Positions 1-6,439 of a stretch of DNA of 16,738 bases are shown here, piece by piece. Source of the stretch: Beijerinckiaceae bacterium (GTDB lineage: Bacteria; Pseudomonadota; Alphaproteobacteria; Rhizobiales; Beijerinckiaceae); assembly GCA_027311205.1 (NCBI GenBank), contig DAICZI010000001.1, positions 7,114 through 23,851 on the forward strand, written 5' to 3'. The position numbers and the translations under genes are program-made. Position 1 is the first letter of the stretch. The number at the start of each line of letters is the position of its first letter. The notes under the pieces are model-generated. The model saw only the letters and a program-made list of their open reading frames with translations. It was not told the DNA's origin and did not search any database.

Positions 1-572
1 GTCTCGGTGGTATTGAGTGTTGGCATGGGAATGGCCTTGCGCAGGATTTTCAGCGGCGCATTGACCTTGGAAATATTGGGGCCCCAGTCGGCAAAGCCGT
101 CCGCAGTGATCATGTCGGGAGCAAGCTGGTTGCCGGTCGATACCAGTTTCAGCATCACGCGGCTGAACGGGCGCAGGACATTCTTGGCCGATTCCATGCC
201 ATGCTTGATCGCCGTTTCGCGCATGATCATGATCAGGCCACCGGGCGAATTTTCGAACGGGCAGCGGGCCGCACATGTATAGCATTGCGCGCAGGACCAG
301 ATTTTCTCCTGCATGGCATCATAAATGCCTTCAAGATTTTCAGTCCACAAAAGCTGGACGATTTCGCGCGGGCTGAAATCATAATAATGCGCGGCCGGGC
401 AGGTCGCCGTGCAGATACCGCAGTTCAGGCAGCCATTCAGTTCGTGGTCAAACCGCATGTCGCCCTGAATATCGGCGAAAATCGCTTCAAGCTGCTGGCG
501 CGGTACCTCAGGGGTATCGCTGAGCGGGTCCCCCATGAATGTCTGCACGCGGCTCGTATGGGCATGATCCAT
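1..572 (-). CDS. hdrC1: sHdrC1, iron-sulfur subunit of the sulfur-oxidising Hdr-like complex (3' end outside window)
   Basis: This is the N-terminal 190 residues of a heterodisulfide-reductase C-type electron-transfer subunit; the gene continues past the left edge. Two four-cysteine motifs for [4Fe-4S] clusters are visible: C48, C51, C54, C58 followed by P, and C94, C97, C100, C104 followed by P. The ATG at 572 is preceded by AGGGAGG at a workable distance and lies 21 bases after the dsrE stop. In the family, HdrC passes electrons between HdrB and HdrA. In sHdr clusters the subunit following dsrE is normally C1, which is why I choose C1 over C2. That subtype rests on the neighbours (dsrE upstream, lipoate assembly genes nearby) and not on a diagnostic residue. 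It is expected to be cytoplasmic and to act with LbpA-bound lipoate in oxidising sulfane sulfur. Confidence 0.9.
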   Translation of the reverse strand, partial: MDHAHTSRVQTFMGDPLSDTPEVPRQQLEAIFADIQGDMRFDHELNGCLNCGICTATCPAAHYYDFSPREIVQLLWTENLEGIYDAMQEKIWSCAQCYTCAARCPFENSPGGLIMIMRETAIKHGMESAKNVLRPFSRVMLKLVSTGNQLAPDMITADGFADWGPNISKVNAPLKILRKAIPMPTLNTTE

Positions 573-593
573 GGCTGGCTTGCCTCCCTAAAA

Positions 594-971
594 TCAGTAG
601 GTGAGAACCTTGGCGTCAGTTTCCATGATCTCTTCGATGAGATAGGCCCCACCGACAATCCCGGCGCATTCAGGGATAAGTTCATCCTTTGTCATGTCGA
701 AAAGATCAAGATTGGGCGAACAACACTTGAATGTGACGCCCGCCTCAAAGGCATCCTGAATGAACTGATAGACGGTCTTGGGTGAGCCAGGCTTCACGTG
801 GAGTTTTTCAGCAAAGCCTTTTTTCATCAGAATGCCAGATGTGGCCGTGCAAATGACCTCAACCTCATAATCCATGGCGGCAGCGACCGAAGCCTGAAAG
901 AACGGCGCGCCGAGTTCCTCGCCATTGCGCGGATCGGTATTTGCCATAACTATAATAAGCTTCTTGGCCAT
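594..971 (-). CDS. dsrE: DsrE-like sulfur carrier protein of the sHdr cluster
   Basis: A 125-residue cytoplasmic DsrE-fold protein with no signal peptide. It opens with a beta strand (KKLIIVMAN) typical of the family. It carries cysteines at 41, 83, 84 and 102; the adjacent pair in KCCSPNLDLF is the likely sulfur-carrying site. The start at 971 is chosen because GGAG lies 8 bases upstream; the open frame extends back to 1007 but without a ribosome site. It is the first gene after the promoter at 1025-1052 and lies immediately upstream of hdrC1, so it should be transcribed with the sHdr complex. DsrE-type proteins relay persulfide sulfur between TusA-like carriers and the oxidising complex. 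That role is inferred here from family and position. The exact DsrE subgroup was not determined. Confidence 0.85.
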   Translation of the reverse strand: MAKKLIIVMANTDPRNGEELGAPFFQASVAAAMDYEVEVICTATSGILMKKGFAEKLHVKPGSPKTVYQFIQDAFEAGVTFKCCSPNLDLFDMTKDELIPECAGIVGGAYLIEEIMETDAKVLTY

Positions 972-1024
972 TAAGCTGCTCCAGTAGGCACGTTTCCCGG
1001 ACGACACGATCCACTTTGATGCGG

Positions 1025-1052
1025 ATTATAATATGGCCACGGCCATTGTCGT
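1025..1052 (-). promoter_or_regulatory. Predicted promoter for dsrE-hdrC1
   Basis: On the minus strand a perfect TATAAT (1030-1025) is separated by 16 bases from ACGACA (1052-1047, four of six consensus positions). Transcription would start near 1018, giving an untranslated leader of roughly 45 bases before the dsrE start. The strong -10, weak -35 and neighbouring inverted repeats fit a regulated promoter. It implies that dsrE-hdr can be expressed separately from the lipoate operon upstream. Confidence 0.55.
1033..1046. promoter_or_regulatory. Inverted repeat in the promoter spacer, candidate operator
   Basis: ATGGCC-AC-GGCCAT is a perfect six-base inverted repeat filling most of the spacer between the predicted -10 and -35. 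A protein bound here would block polymerase, so it looks like a repressor site. Which regulator binds is not shown by the sequence. I did not see this repeat upstream of soxX. Confidence 0.4.
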
Positions 1053-1073
1053 ATTCCATTAGGAATTTCTAAT
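1053..1073. promoter_or_regulatory. Overlapping inverted repeats abutting the -35, candidate ArsR-type operator
   Basis: Two overlapping dyads are visible: ATTCC-ATTA-GGAAT (1053-1066, perfect arms) and ATTAGGAATTTCTAAT (1058-1073, symmetric except for one pair). They lie directly upstream of the predicted -35. ATTC/GAAT half sites are the kind reported for persulfide-sensing ArsR proteins such as SqrR, although the spacing here is 6 rather than 8. The core GGAATTTC (1062-1069) recurs between the arsR-type gene and soxX at 11515-11522. Confidence 0.4.
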
Positions 1074-1093
1074 ACAATCGATCGGGAAACGCA

Positions 1094-1116
1094 AGTGCCC
1101 AAATTGGTCGAGCACT
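1094..1116 (-). terminator. Weak hairpin at the end of the lipoate operon
   Basis: On the minus strand AGTGCTC, a nine-base loop and GGGCACT can form a seven-pair stem with one G-T pair. It overlaps the stop codon of the amidotransferase-like gene and is followed by only a short T run. It may be a weak terminator that leaves some read-through into dsrE-hdr, or chance. Confidence 0.25.
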
Positions 1117-1813
1117 AACTATTTTCCATCAACCCGGTCAACTGGATAATGCCGGTCATGATCGGCACCAAAGCATCCTCGATCTGGCGCTTCATACGCC
1201 CCAGCGCCGCGAATTTCGGCAAGGGGTCGTCGGGCGTTTCCTCAAATTCCATGACCAGGTCTTCCGCCATCGCAAGTTTGAAACCAGGATGGCCGCTAAA
1301 GCCAAACGCCTTTTGGCCAATCTGGAAGAGCGCCGCGTGACCTGCTGCGTCGCGCGAGAGAATCCTTGCGTAAGCAGGTGGCTCCGGCCGGTCGCGCATA
1401 TAGACAATATGCGGGCAGACGGCGGGCAGATAGCCATTCAGCGCATCATCGACCTGCCTTTGCGCCATGCCAACCTCAAAGGTCAGCGGGGTGGCGATGG
1501 CCCCGCCACCTGCCGCCAGGCTGAGAATCTGAGCGCCAAGGCCGATACCGATCACCGGCTTGTCCATCATCAGGCACATGCGCGCCAGCCCGACTTCGGC
1601 GTCAAGATTGGGCACAATCCGCGCGCCAACGCTGCCCCACGGGCCGCCACCGAGCAGGATCAAGCCATCGCTGATGGCACTGCCGTCTGGCACCTTGCCC
1701 CCGGAGGCAAAGGGCCTGAAATAGCTGAAACGGATGCGCCGCCCCTCAAAATGATCCTCCATCAAGCCGAGGTAGTCGGCGGATGTGTGCTGGATGATGG
1801 TGAGGTGCTTCAC
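1115..1813 (-). CDS. Class I glutamine amidotransferase-like protein with replaced catalytic residues
   Basis: A 232-residue protein with the class I GATase fold. The GTG start at 1813 is chosen because AAGGGA lies just upstream and it follows the ligase stop (1833) by 19 bases; the longer ATG-initiated frame would overlap the ligase gene by more than 100 bases. The nucleophile elbow, usually G-[IV]-C-[LF]-G-x-Q, reads GIGLGAQ (89-95), so the catalytic Cys is Gly91. The usual HPE triad segment reads HPG (175-177), so His is kept but Glu is Gly. The oxyanion-region glycines (LILLGGGPWG, 51-60) are present. It therefore probably does not hydrolyse glutamine by the normal route. GATase-like genes are known neighbours of sHdr-lipoate clusters, but I know of no established role. 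A structural, binding or partner-stabilising function is a guess. Confidence 0.8.
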   Translation of the reverse strand: MKHLTIIQHTSADYLGLMEDHFEGRRIRFSYFRPFASGGKVPDGSAISDGLILLGGGPWGSVGARIVPNLDAEVGLARMCLMMDKPVIGIGLGAQILSLAAGGGAIATPLTFEVGMAQRQVDDALNGYLPAVCPHIVYMRDRPEPPAYARILSRDAAGHAALFQIGQKAFGFSGHPGFKLAMAEDLVMEFEETPDDPLPKFAALGRMKRQIEDALVPIMTGIIQLTGLMENS

Positions 1814-1832
1814 TATGTTTCCCTTGGGCTTG

Positions 1833-2894
1833 TCACTTTGGCTGCCGCGTGGCAGCGATGACGGCCTCTGCGAAATCTTCCGCGCGGGCCGACAGCAGGC
1901 CGACATGTGCCTTTTTGAAAAAGCCGGCGACATGCGCCGCTGCATCCGCCGCCGGCGTGCCGCGCAGGCTGGCCTCCAGATCCAGGATGACGCGAGGTGG
2001 CGTCACAAAAAAGTCGCCGGTAAACAGCACCTCGCGGATGCGACTGTCCTCCAGCCGCAGATGCGCATCGATCGTGCCGCCCTGGCCCTCAAAGCTGGCG
2101 CTCAGCACGCCCGCTTGCCCGGCAGGATCATCAAGCTCGTGGACAAACTCATCGGTGCCGATTTCCTGGCCGAAGATTTGAGCCGCCAGCGCTTCTTCTG
2201 TGGCGGAAATGGTCCCCTCGACCGGTGAAATCGCCAGCGTGCTGGCAAAACCCTTCAACATTGCCGCCTTGATAGCGGCAAGGCCGGGCAGGGCGTCCCC
2301 GAGCAATTCGCGCAAGGTCACAACGCGCTGCCCGGCTGAATCAAGGGCGCGTTTGGCGAGCTTGGCCTGCGGCACATTCAGCGCCGCCAGCATGCGCGCC
2401 GGATCCATGTCCACCAGAATCGTGCCCTGGTAAAAGATCGTATCGCCATCAAAAAAGCCGCCAGTGCCACTGACCTTGCGGCCCTCGACCTCAATATCAT
2501 TGCGCGGACGGTAGCGCGCCGCGACGCCGAGATTTTGGAGCCCTGCTGCCGCTGCCTCGCAGATGGTGCGGGCCAGGTCGTTCAGCGAGGTGATTCCCAG
2601 AGTCTTGCGGTGAAACACCAATTCGAAGCCGAACTGTCCCTCGTCCATATAAAGCGCGCCACCGCCGGTAATGCGCCGCACCAGCCCGATGCCGTGGTCG
2701 CGGCAATAATCCAGATGCACCTCGCGCGACAGCGCCTGATGGCGCCCGATCAGCGCCGAGGGCCGGAATTGCAAGAACCTGATCGTATCGGGAATCGCCT
2801 GCCGCTGGTGGAGATCGATCAGGGCCTGATCAAAGGCTATATTGGCCCGCCCTTCGCGCACGCCGGTATCGATGACACGAAATGACTTCTGCAT
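1833..2894 (-). CDS. lplA: Lipoate-protein ligase (sLpl(AB) type)
   Basis: A 353-residue LplA-family ligase. The lipoate/ATP-binding motif RRITGGGA is at 73-80, and the conserved lysine lies in GRKVSGTGGF (K140). After the catalytic domain there is a C-terminal region of about 110 residues corresponding to the accessory LplB-like domain, so both parts are carried on one chain. It would activate lipoate or octanoate with ATP and transfer it to a lysine, presumably of LbpA, the lipoate-binding protein that serves sHdr. LbpA itself is not in this window. The ATG at 2894 has GAGGG eight bases upstream and lies 21 bases after the lipS2 stop. The start is firm; the dedication to LbpA is inferred from the sHdr context. 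Confidence 0.9.
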   Translation of the reverse strand: MQKSFRVIDTGVREGRANIAFDQALIDLHQRQAIPDTIRFLQFRPSALIGRHQALSREVHLDYCRDHGIGLVRRITGGGALYMDEGQFGFELVFHRKTLGITSLNDLARTICEAAAAGLQNLGVAARYRPRNDIEVEGRKVSGTGGFFDGDTIFYQGTILVDMDPARMLAALNVPQAKLAKRALDSAGQRVVTLRELLGDALPGLAAIKAAMLKGFASTLAISPVEGTISATEEALAAQIFGQEIGTDEFVHELDDPAGQAGVLSASFEGQGGTIDAHLRLEDSRIREVLFTGDFFVTPPRVILDLEASLRGTPAADAAAHVAGFFKKAHVGLLSARAEDFAEAVIAATRQPK

Positions 2895-2915
2895 GTGATC
2901 GCCCTCGTTTCGGGG

Positions 2916-4175
2916 CTAGTGGCGCGCCCGTGGAATGGCCAGTTGCCGGCGGATTTTGGTGACATCCGCCTTGTTGGGCTGGAAGGGGAAGCTGGCGATA
3001 TTGCTGGGCGGCGAATCGCCATAGGGCCGGTCGCAGGCCGAAATATCCTCGGCGACCTTGCCGGGGCATCCCGACGTGCGGAAGGCCACAGCCTTGTCGA
3101 TGATTGGATCGAGCTGGCTCTGCGGCAAGCCAAAATCGATCACCCGGCCCTGGTCATCAAAGCGCATGTTCTCGACCCGCCCGCCAGCATAATCAATCAG
3201 GTAGCGGCCAAGCTGCACGCGCCGCCACTGGTCCCGCGGGGTGGCGGGCAGATGATCCATCAGCGAGCCATTTTCGGGAAAGAAGCAGAACATGTGGCTG
3301 TGCCCGCCCATGTCAACGATTTGCTGAATGAGGTTCAGCGAATCATGTTCGGTTTCGCCCATGCCAACGATGATATGGGCACCAAATTTCTGCGGGCCAA
3401 AAATATCGCGCGCATCATTGAGGATTTCCCAATATTTGCGCCAGGAATGGGGTGAGTTGACACCCTTGCCGCGCGTGGCGTCAAAAATCTCCGGCGTCGC
3501 CGCATCAAGCGCCACCGTGAAAATGTCAGCGCCCATGTCCTTGAGCCTGGCTACATCGGCGCGCTGCATGGTGGTCGGGTTGGAGAGGATCGATACCGGA
3601 ATGGTGCCAGGATCAATCCTGTCAGTCCAGGCTTTCAGCACGCTGAACGTGTCTTCATCCGAGCGCGGATGCGTGATCATCGAGATGCACATGCGGTGGA
3701 ACGGGCTCTTTGCGCCATCGCGCGCCACAATGTCGATAATCTGCGCCATCGGCACGGCGGGCCAATCCACCCGAATGAAATTGCGGTCAGCATAGTCGCG
3801 GTCGGCCTCGCGGTGGCGGGCCAAGCCGCAATAGGCGCAATTGGCACGGCAGCCCTCCGGATAGGTGAGAAGCAGGTTGAGGCAGCGCGTGCAGCCGCAA
3901 CGGTGCATCCGGCCCTGCATCAGTCCCAGCGTGATCGCGGCGGCGGTCGAGAGCTGCACATAATCGGGCGAACGCATTTCTGGCGTCTGGATATTGTTGT
4001 TGGGCATGTAAAAGCCCTGCGGCACCACGCCATGAGCCTTGACGGCGCCGCCGTTCTTGCGCTCGCCAGGCGTGGGCAGGGGCGCGCGTGGCTTCATCAG
4101 CGCCGCCGCGTTGAAATCAGCACCATGGGCACCTGGCGCTGCGGGAAGGCGGGTTTCAGGCTTGAGGCAGGTCAT
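2916..4175 (-). CDS. lipS2: Radical SAM lipoate-assembly protein (LipS2-type)
   Basis: A 419-residue radical SAM enzyme. The SAM cluster motif CX3CX2C is CRANCAYC (109-116). A second cysteine group just upstream, CGCTRC (93-98), and cysteines 370 and 381 near the C-terminus (in SGCPG and ACDRPYG) could hold an auxiliary iron-sulfur cluster serving as sulfur donor, as in lipoyl synthases. The first 80 residues are a proline- and alanine-rich extension of unclear role. The ATG at 4175 overlaps the end of lipT by 20 bases and has AAGAG upstream. In the alternative lipoate pathway two radical SAM proteins together replace LipA and insert sulfur at C6 and C8 of protein-bound octanoate. I assign the number S2 from the usual order lipS1-lipT-lipS2-ligase; S1 and S2 could be swapped. 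Confidence 0.85.
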   Translation of the reverse strand: MTCLKPETRLPAAPGAHGADFNAAALMKPRAPLPTPGERKNGGAVKAHGVVPQGFYMPNNNIQTPEMRSPDYVQLSTAAAITLGLMQGRMHRCGCTRCLNLLLTYPEGCRANCAYCGLARHREADRDYADRNFIRVDWPAVPMAQIIDIVARDGAKSPFHRMCISMITHPRSDEDTFSVLKAWTDRIDPGTIPVSILSNPTTMQRADVARLKDMGADIFTVALDAATPEIFDATRGKGVNSPHSWRKYWEILNDARDIFGPQKFGAHIIVGMGETEHDSLNLIQQIVDMGGHSHMFCFFPENGSLMDHLPATPRDQWRRVQLGRYLIDYAGGRVENMRFDDQGRVIDFGLPQSQLDPIIDKAVAFRTSGCPGKVAEDISACDRPYGDSPPSNIASFPFQPNKADVTKIRRQLAIPRARH

Positions 4176-5298
4176 GAAATGGCTCTTTCATTGGATGTAC
4201 ATCTTGTTGCTTGCTGACACCCGATGCAAGGGGTGCCCAATATTCAGGATAGGCAATCCAGCCCCGCCGCCAATCCCGGCGCAGAGGGAAGCGTTCATCG
4301 GACGATTGCGCCAGCAACTCTCGGCGTCGTTGCACGGCGCGCGCCAGCGACACACCGAAAATATCGTCCAGTTCGGCGGCATATTCCTGCGCGGCCTCCA
4401 GCCGCCCGCCTGCCAGTTGCACCGCCGCCTCGCCCGCCATGCGGCCTGACTGCACGGCAGCGGCAATGCCAGCCCCGGTCACCGGATTGGTGAGGCCCGC
4501 AGCATCGCCTGCCAGCAACACGTTGCGCCCCGGCACCATGCCGACACATCTGAGGAGGCCGCCCACCGGAATCGCCCCGCCGGTGAGTTGCAGGACCTCA
4601 GCGCCCACACGCCCCGCGGCAACAAGATCGGCATGCAGCGCCTCCAGCAGCGGTTTCAACCGATGGCGCAGCGCGGGCTCGACGCCAAGTCCGATGTGGG
4701 CAATTTCGCCCTTGGGAAACAGCCAGGCGTAGCCACCGCGATAAGCCGGCGACAGGAAAATATCAGTCGCGGCATGGGCGCTATGCAAGGCCACGCTGAT
4801 CTGACGGGTTTCGACCAGCGCGTCATTGCAGGAGCCCATGGCGCGCCCGATGATCGAGCGCGGGCCGTCGGCGCCAATTAGCACAGGCGCATCGAGCCAT
4901 CGCCCGTCCTGCAACAGCAAGCCGTCATCGGTGAGCGCCTTGACGCAGGCCCCGAACAGCAGTGTCGCGCCTGCGGCCTGCGCGGCGGCAACCAGCGCCT
5001 GATCAAACTGCGCGCGGTCAATCATCTGGCCGCGAAAATCCTCCGTGACATGTGGCGGCTCGCCCGCCAGCATCGTGTGCATGGCGCTGATCGGCTGGCG
5101 AATTGCGGCGGGCAGGCCGGTGACATGGCCCAGCAGTGGGCCCGGCACAAATTCGGCGCATTGCACCGGCAGGCCAGCCTCGCGGCGGCGATCCACTGCC
5201 ACCACCCGCAAGCCGCCTCGTGCCGCCGCCAGCGCCGCACTGGCCCCCGCCGGGCCAAGACCGACGACAAGCAGATCGGCGCTGAGCCTGGCGCTCAT
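4156..5298 (-). CDS. lipT: FAD-dependent oxidoreductase LipT (geranylgeranyl reductase-like)
   Basis: A 380-residue flavoprotein. The N-terminal dinucleotide-binding motif is VGLGPAG (12-18). VQCAEF (45-50), GADGPRS (142-148) and LLAGDAAGLTNPVTGAG (261-277) follow the geranylgeranyl reductase-like FAD superfamily pattern. The start at 5298 shares ATGA with the lipS1 stop, and the gene end overlaps lipS2, so the three are translationally coupled. In the sHdr and archaeal lipoate pathway LipT is proposed to supply electrons to the radical SAM pair or otherwise assist sulfur insertion. Without the context it could be taken for a geranylgeranyl or menaquinone-type reductase, but no isoprenoid genes are nearby. 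The identity is firm as a family and strong as LipT by position. Confidence 0.87.
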   Translation of the reverse strand: MSARLSADLLVVGLGPAGASAALAAARGGLRVVAVDRRREAGLPVQCAEFVPGPLLGHVTGLPAAIRQPISAMHTMLAGEPPHVTEDFRGQMIDRAQFDQALVAAAQAAGATLLFGACVKALTDDGLLLQDGRWLDAPVLIGADGPRSIIGRAMGSCNDALVETRQISVALHSAHAATDIFLSPAYRGGYAWLFPKGEIAHIGLGVEPALRHRLKPLLEALHADLVAAGRVGAEVLQLTGGAIPVGGLLRCVGMVPGRNVLLAGDAAGLTNPVTGAGIAAAVQSGRMAGEAAVQLAGGRLEAAQEYAAELDDIFGVSLARAVQRRRELLAQSSDERFPLRRDWRRGWIAYPEYWAPLASGVSKQQDVHPMKEPFHDLPQA

Positions 5299-6356
5299 GC
5301 GGCGCACCCGCTGGCTAATTGGCGCACGGCAGGCTGGCCGGTGATGCGCGGAGCCTGTCCGCCCACCTTGATCGAGCAGCAGGCGTGCTGCTGGCTATAG
5401 GGGCGGCCAATCGCCTTTGCCAGCGCGAGGGCACCCTCGGCAGGAAAGGCTATCCCATCCAGCCCCGCCATGACCGCATAGGCATCCGTGATCCGCTTGT
5501 GCATCCCGGCCGGGCGGGCGCAGCCCAGCAACACCTGACGGTCAGGAATCCGCCTGCGCGCTTCCAGAAAAATTCGCCCGACATCGCTGGTATCAGGCGT
5601 CACAAACATGCCCTCACGACCATAAAAAGGCATGATCACCACCAGCACCAGGGAATGCACCTTGTGGCGCGCGACTATATCAAGGGCGTTGGCCTCACCC
5701 AGAATCCGGCCATAATGCAGCCCGATGACAATGTGGGGCACCACTTCCATGTTGGTTGCGCACAGCGCCGCCAGTGTCGCCTCGAAATCATCGACGCTGC
5801 GCTCCAGATGGTAGACCTCGCGGATGGTCTCCTGCGCGCCGATCACATCCATCATCGCCGTATCAACCCCGGCGCTTTCCATCTGGCGGGCGCGGGCGGC
5901 ATCAGTCAAAGCCGAATGGATGGCAATCTTGAGATGTGGATAGTCGTGCTTCAGCGCCTCGATCACCGGGTAATAGCGCTCATACTTGATTTCATTGCGC
6001 CGGTTCGAGCCGCCCGACAGCAGGAAACCCTGCAAATCCTGCAACAGCACGAGGTCGCGGACCTTGCGATCCAGCATTTCGGGCGTCGTCGCCGGGATCA
6101 TCGGCTCCAGAATTTTGGCCTGGCAATGGTCGCAGTCCAGCGCGCAGGCCCCAGCCGTCACCGAAAACGCCGGGAAGGAGTTTTTCGCGCAGCCGGTCAA
6201 TTCGCCCGAGGCATATTCCTTGAACGTCGGCGTCGAAAAACGGATTTCGCGCGGTGCGCCACGCTCGGCCTGATCCTGAAAATCGCTGATCAGGCGATGG
6301 TCAAGCTGGGCATCCTCAAGCGCCTCGATGTCGGCGACCGTGCTGATCCAGTCCAT
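5295..6356 (-). CDS. lipS1: Radical SAM lipoate-assembly protein (LipS1-type)
   Basis: A 353-residue biotin-synthase-like radical SAM enzyme. The SAM cluster motif is CALDCDHC (71-78, CX3CX2C). Further cysteines at 56 (GELTGCAKN), 279 (LLGCARPAG) and the adjacent pair 326-327 (QQHACCSIK) are candidates for binding an auxiliary cluster. I start at 6356 because GAGGGA precedes this ATG at good spacing; the frame extends to an ATG at 6398 without a ribosome site. The stop overlaps the lipT start by four bases. It should act with LipS2 to insert two sulfurs into octanoyl-LbpA. Which carbon each enzyme handles cannot be read from this sequence. It follows the HDAC-like gene by 83 bases, so it is either the second gene of that transcript or has its own promoter in the gap. 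Confidence 0.85.
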   Translation of the reverse strand: MDWISTVADIEALEDAQLDHRLISDFQDQAERGAPREIRFSTPTFKEYASGELTGCAKNSFPAFSVTAGACALDCDHCQAKILEPMIPATTPEMLDRKVRDLVLLQDLQGFLLSGGSNRRNEIKYERYYPVIEALKHDYPHLKIAIHSALTDAARARQMESAGVDTAMMDVIGAQETIREVYHLERSVDDFEATLAALCATNMEVVPHIVIGLHYGRILGEANALDIVARHKVHSLVLVVIMPFYGREGMFVTPDTSDVGRIFLEARRRIPDRQVLLGCARPAGMHKRITDAYAVMAGLDGIAFPAEGALALAKAIGRPYSQQHACCSIKVGGQAPRITGQPAVRQLASGCAA

Positions 6357-6401
6357 GCGCGTCCCTCTATTCAGTTTTTCTAATATTGATGCCCTCATTT
6401 A

Positions 6402-6427
6402 GCCAAAACAGCAAATGGTTTTTTGGC
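6402..6427. repeat. Inverted repeat between the HDAC-like gene and lipS1
   Basis: GCCAAAA, a 12-base spacer and TTTTGGC form perfect seven-base arms within the 83-base gap. On the minus strand no T run follows, so it is not a standard terminator. It could be an operator, or an RNA hairpin that tunes the relative expression of the HDAC-like gene and lipS1. Confidence 0.35.
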
Positions 6428-6439
6428 AGTTTCGCGGCT

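Noticed and set aside
1814..1945. Longer N-terminus for the amidotransferase-like protein from the ATG at 1945
   Set aside because: It would overlap the ligase gene deeply, and the added residues are an out-of-frame reading of it. The GTG at 1813 has a good ribosome site.
4156..5298. LipT as an isoprenoid (geranylgeranyl) reductase
   Set aside because: The fold fits, but there are no isoprenoid or lipid genes nearby, and it overlaps lipS1 and lipS2 in the known lipoate arrangement.
5319..6383. Long plus-strand open frame of 354 codons
   Set aside because: It is antisense to lipS1, which has clear motifs. The translation is rich in H, R and Q as expected for the reverse strand of a GC-rich gene.
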